Positions 19,567-20,297 of a stretch of DNA of 20,297 nt are shown here, piece after piece. The position numbers were made by a program, and so were the translations under genes. Source of the stretch: Symbiodinium natans (lineage: Eukaryota > Sar > Dinophyceae > Suessiales > Symbiodiniaceae); NCBI GenBank assembly GCA_905221605.1, contig CAJNDS010001393.1, positions 1-20,297 on the forward strand, given 5' to 3'. Numbering within the stretch: position 1 is the stretch's first letter; every line of letters starts with the position of its first letter. The notes under the pieces were generated by a model. It was given only the letters and a program-made list of their open reading frames with translations. It did no database searches and was not told the origin of the DNA.

Positions 19567-19745
19567 TTTAAGGGTTTAGGGTAGGGTGTGATCGGGTAGA
19601 AGGGGGGTGTAAGGTGGGTGTACGGGAGGTGGAAGGTAGGAACAAGGGGGTGGGGGGGGGGTGCAATGGTGGTGTGAGGGGTGTCGTAATGTAAGTGGGG
19701 TTTTGGGGGGGGGAGGGGGGTAAGGGAGATATAAGGAGGGAGAGC
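19567..19745 (+). other. Strand-biased G-rich tract with telomere-like start
   Basis: It starts TTTAAGGGTTTAGGGTAGGG (19567-19586), which contains one exact TTTAGGG unit and near-units. It continues as a purine/GT-rich plus strand with G-runs up to ten long (near 19650 and 19706-19714) and almost no C. TTTAGGG is the plant-type telomere repeat, also reported in dinoflagellates. A single unit does not prove a telomere. Confidence 0.6.
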
Positions 19746-20297
19746 GATTAGAATCATTAATCATTATTTTCGGGAATAGAAGATGAAATAGAATGTTTGG
19801 ATTCAATTTGTCCGTATCGTCTTGGATAGTGCGGAAATTTATCTTTTTCAATTGCGAGCACTTGGTGGAGCCGCTGCTTCACCATGAAGTGCTGCGAATC
19901 GTTATGTGGAGAGAAAATATCTCTATTAACGAATGGGCGAATATTGTAAAGAGAGATATTTGGATTTCCAACCCAAAATATTTGAGAATTTGGGGGGGAT
20001 TTGAAGAAGGATTCTATGATTTATTTGGGAATATTTGCACTTTGGAATAAATATTTCTATCGGAATATGGGAGATATTTTCCCCATTCATCGCGCTATTG
20101 AGACGAATTATGGGATACGGTTGGGATGAATTCAGGGACCGGATATCATTGCAATCTTCTTTGATTTGTATATGGATTGATATCTTAGTTTCCGACGCCA
20201 AGATGGATCCCCAATATAGGGGCGGAATTGTTCTACGATTGAGCCAAGTGCTTGAGAGATGAGACATTATATAGTCAGCAATCAATTATATATTCGT
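19746..20297. other. AT-rich end of window, uncertain frames
   Basis: Plus frames of 85 codons (19793-20050) and 75 codons (20035-20262), and a 119-codon minus frame (19926-20285), overlap one another. None has a recognisable motif, and I cannot choose between strands. The words GATATTT and GGGAATATT recur, continuing the style of the block to the left. Confidence 0.35.

Noticed and set aside
1-20297. CRISPR array or bacterial defence island
   Set aside because: No short regularly spaced repeats with unique spacers, no operons and no ribosome binding sites. All repeats are tandem, simple or transposon-like.
1-20297. Dinoflagellate spliced-leader relic (CCATTTTGGCTCAAG)
   Set aside because: I scanned both strands by eye and found only partial words, for example GAGCCAACCGGCTTG near 14667, none close enough to call.

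Overview
The window looks like non-coding, repeat-rich eukaryotic nuclear DNA. I see no bacterial operons, ribosome binding sites, rRNA or tRNA, and no intact long gene. The best taxonomic hint is a decayed mosaic at 12374-13960. It carries a tyrosine-recombinase C-terminus followed by accessory modules that I associate with the very abundant DIRS-like elements of dinoflagellates. A dinoflagellate or related alga is therefore my working guess, at about 50% confidence, made from memory of the family rather than from a search.

Layout. 1-3279: gene-poor flank with simple and short tandem repeats and a G-rich tract. 3280-8106: three near-identical head-to-tail units of about 1.6 kb. Each is bounded by about 32-bp terminal inverted repeats (TIRs), and the TIRs abut at the junctions to form large palindromes. 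8604-9022: an older, internally deleted fourth copy that keeps only the left end. 9184-9300: about 50-bp tandem repeats. 9550-10868: minus-strand coding-like remnants of an unrecognised gene, read in two frames. 10936-11261: a short plus-strand coding-like remnant placed head-to-head with it. 11262-12370: no gene seen. 12374-13960: the broken recombinase-type mosaic, spread over all three plus frames. 13960-15080: clusters of the heptamer TGAGTCA, each lying just upstream of a copy of a duplicated module.

From about 15081 to the end the character changes to mostly AT-rich DNA full of GATAT and TCGAT words. It holds a (CCAT)n microsatellite, a possible minus-strand membrane-protein tail (18292-18880) that may contain a 25-nt intron, a long inverted repeat, and a strongly G-rich tract with a TTTAGGG telomere-like word. 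The change could be natural, for example a subtelomeric or differently aged insertion, or it could be an assembly join.

Nothing here works as a pathway. The coherent themes are mobile-element amplification and decay. The most interesting objects are the TIR-bounded tandem array and the recombinase mosaic.
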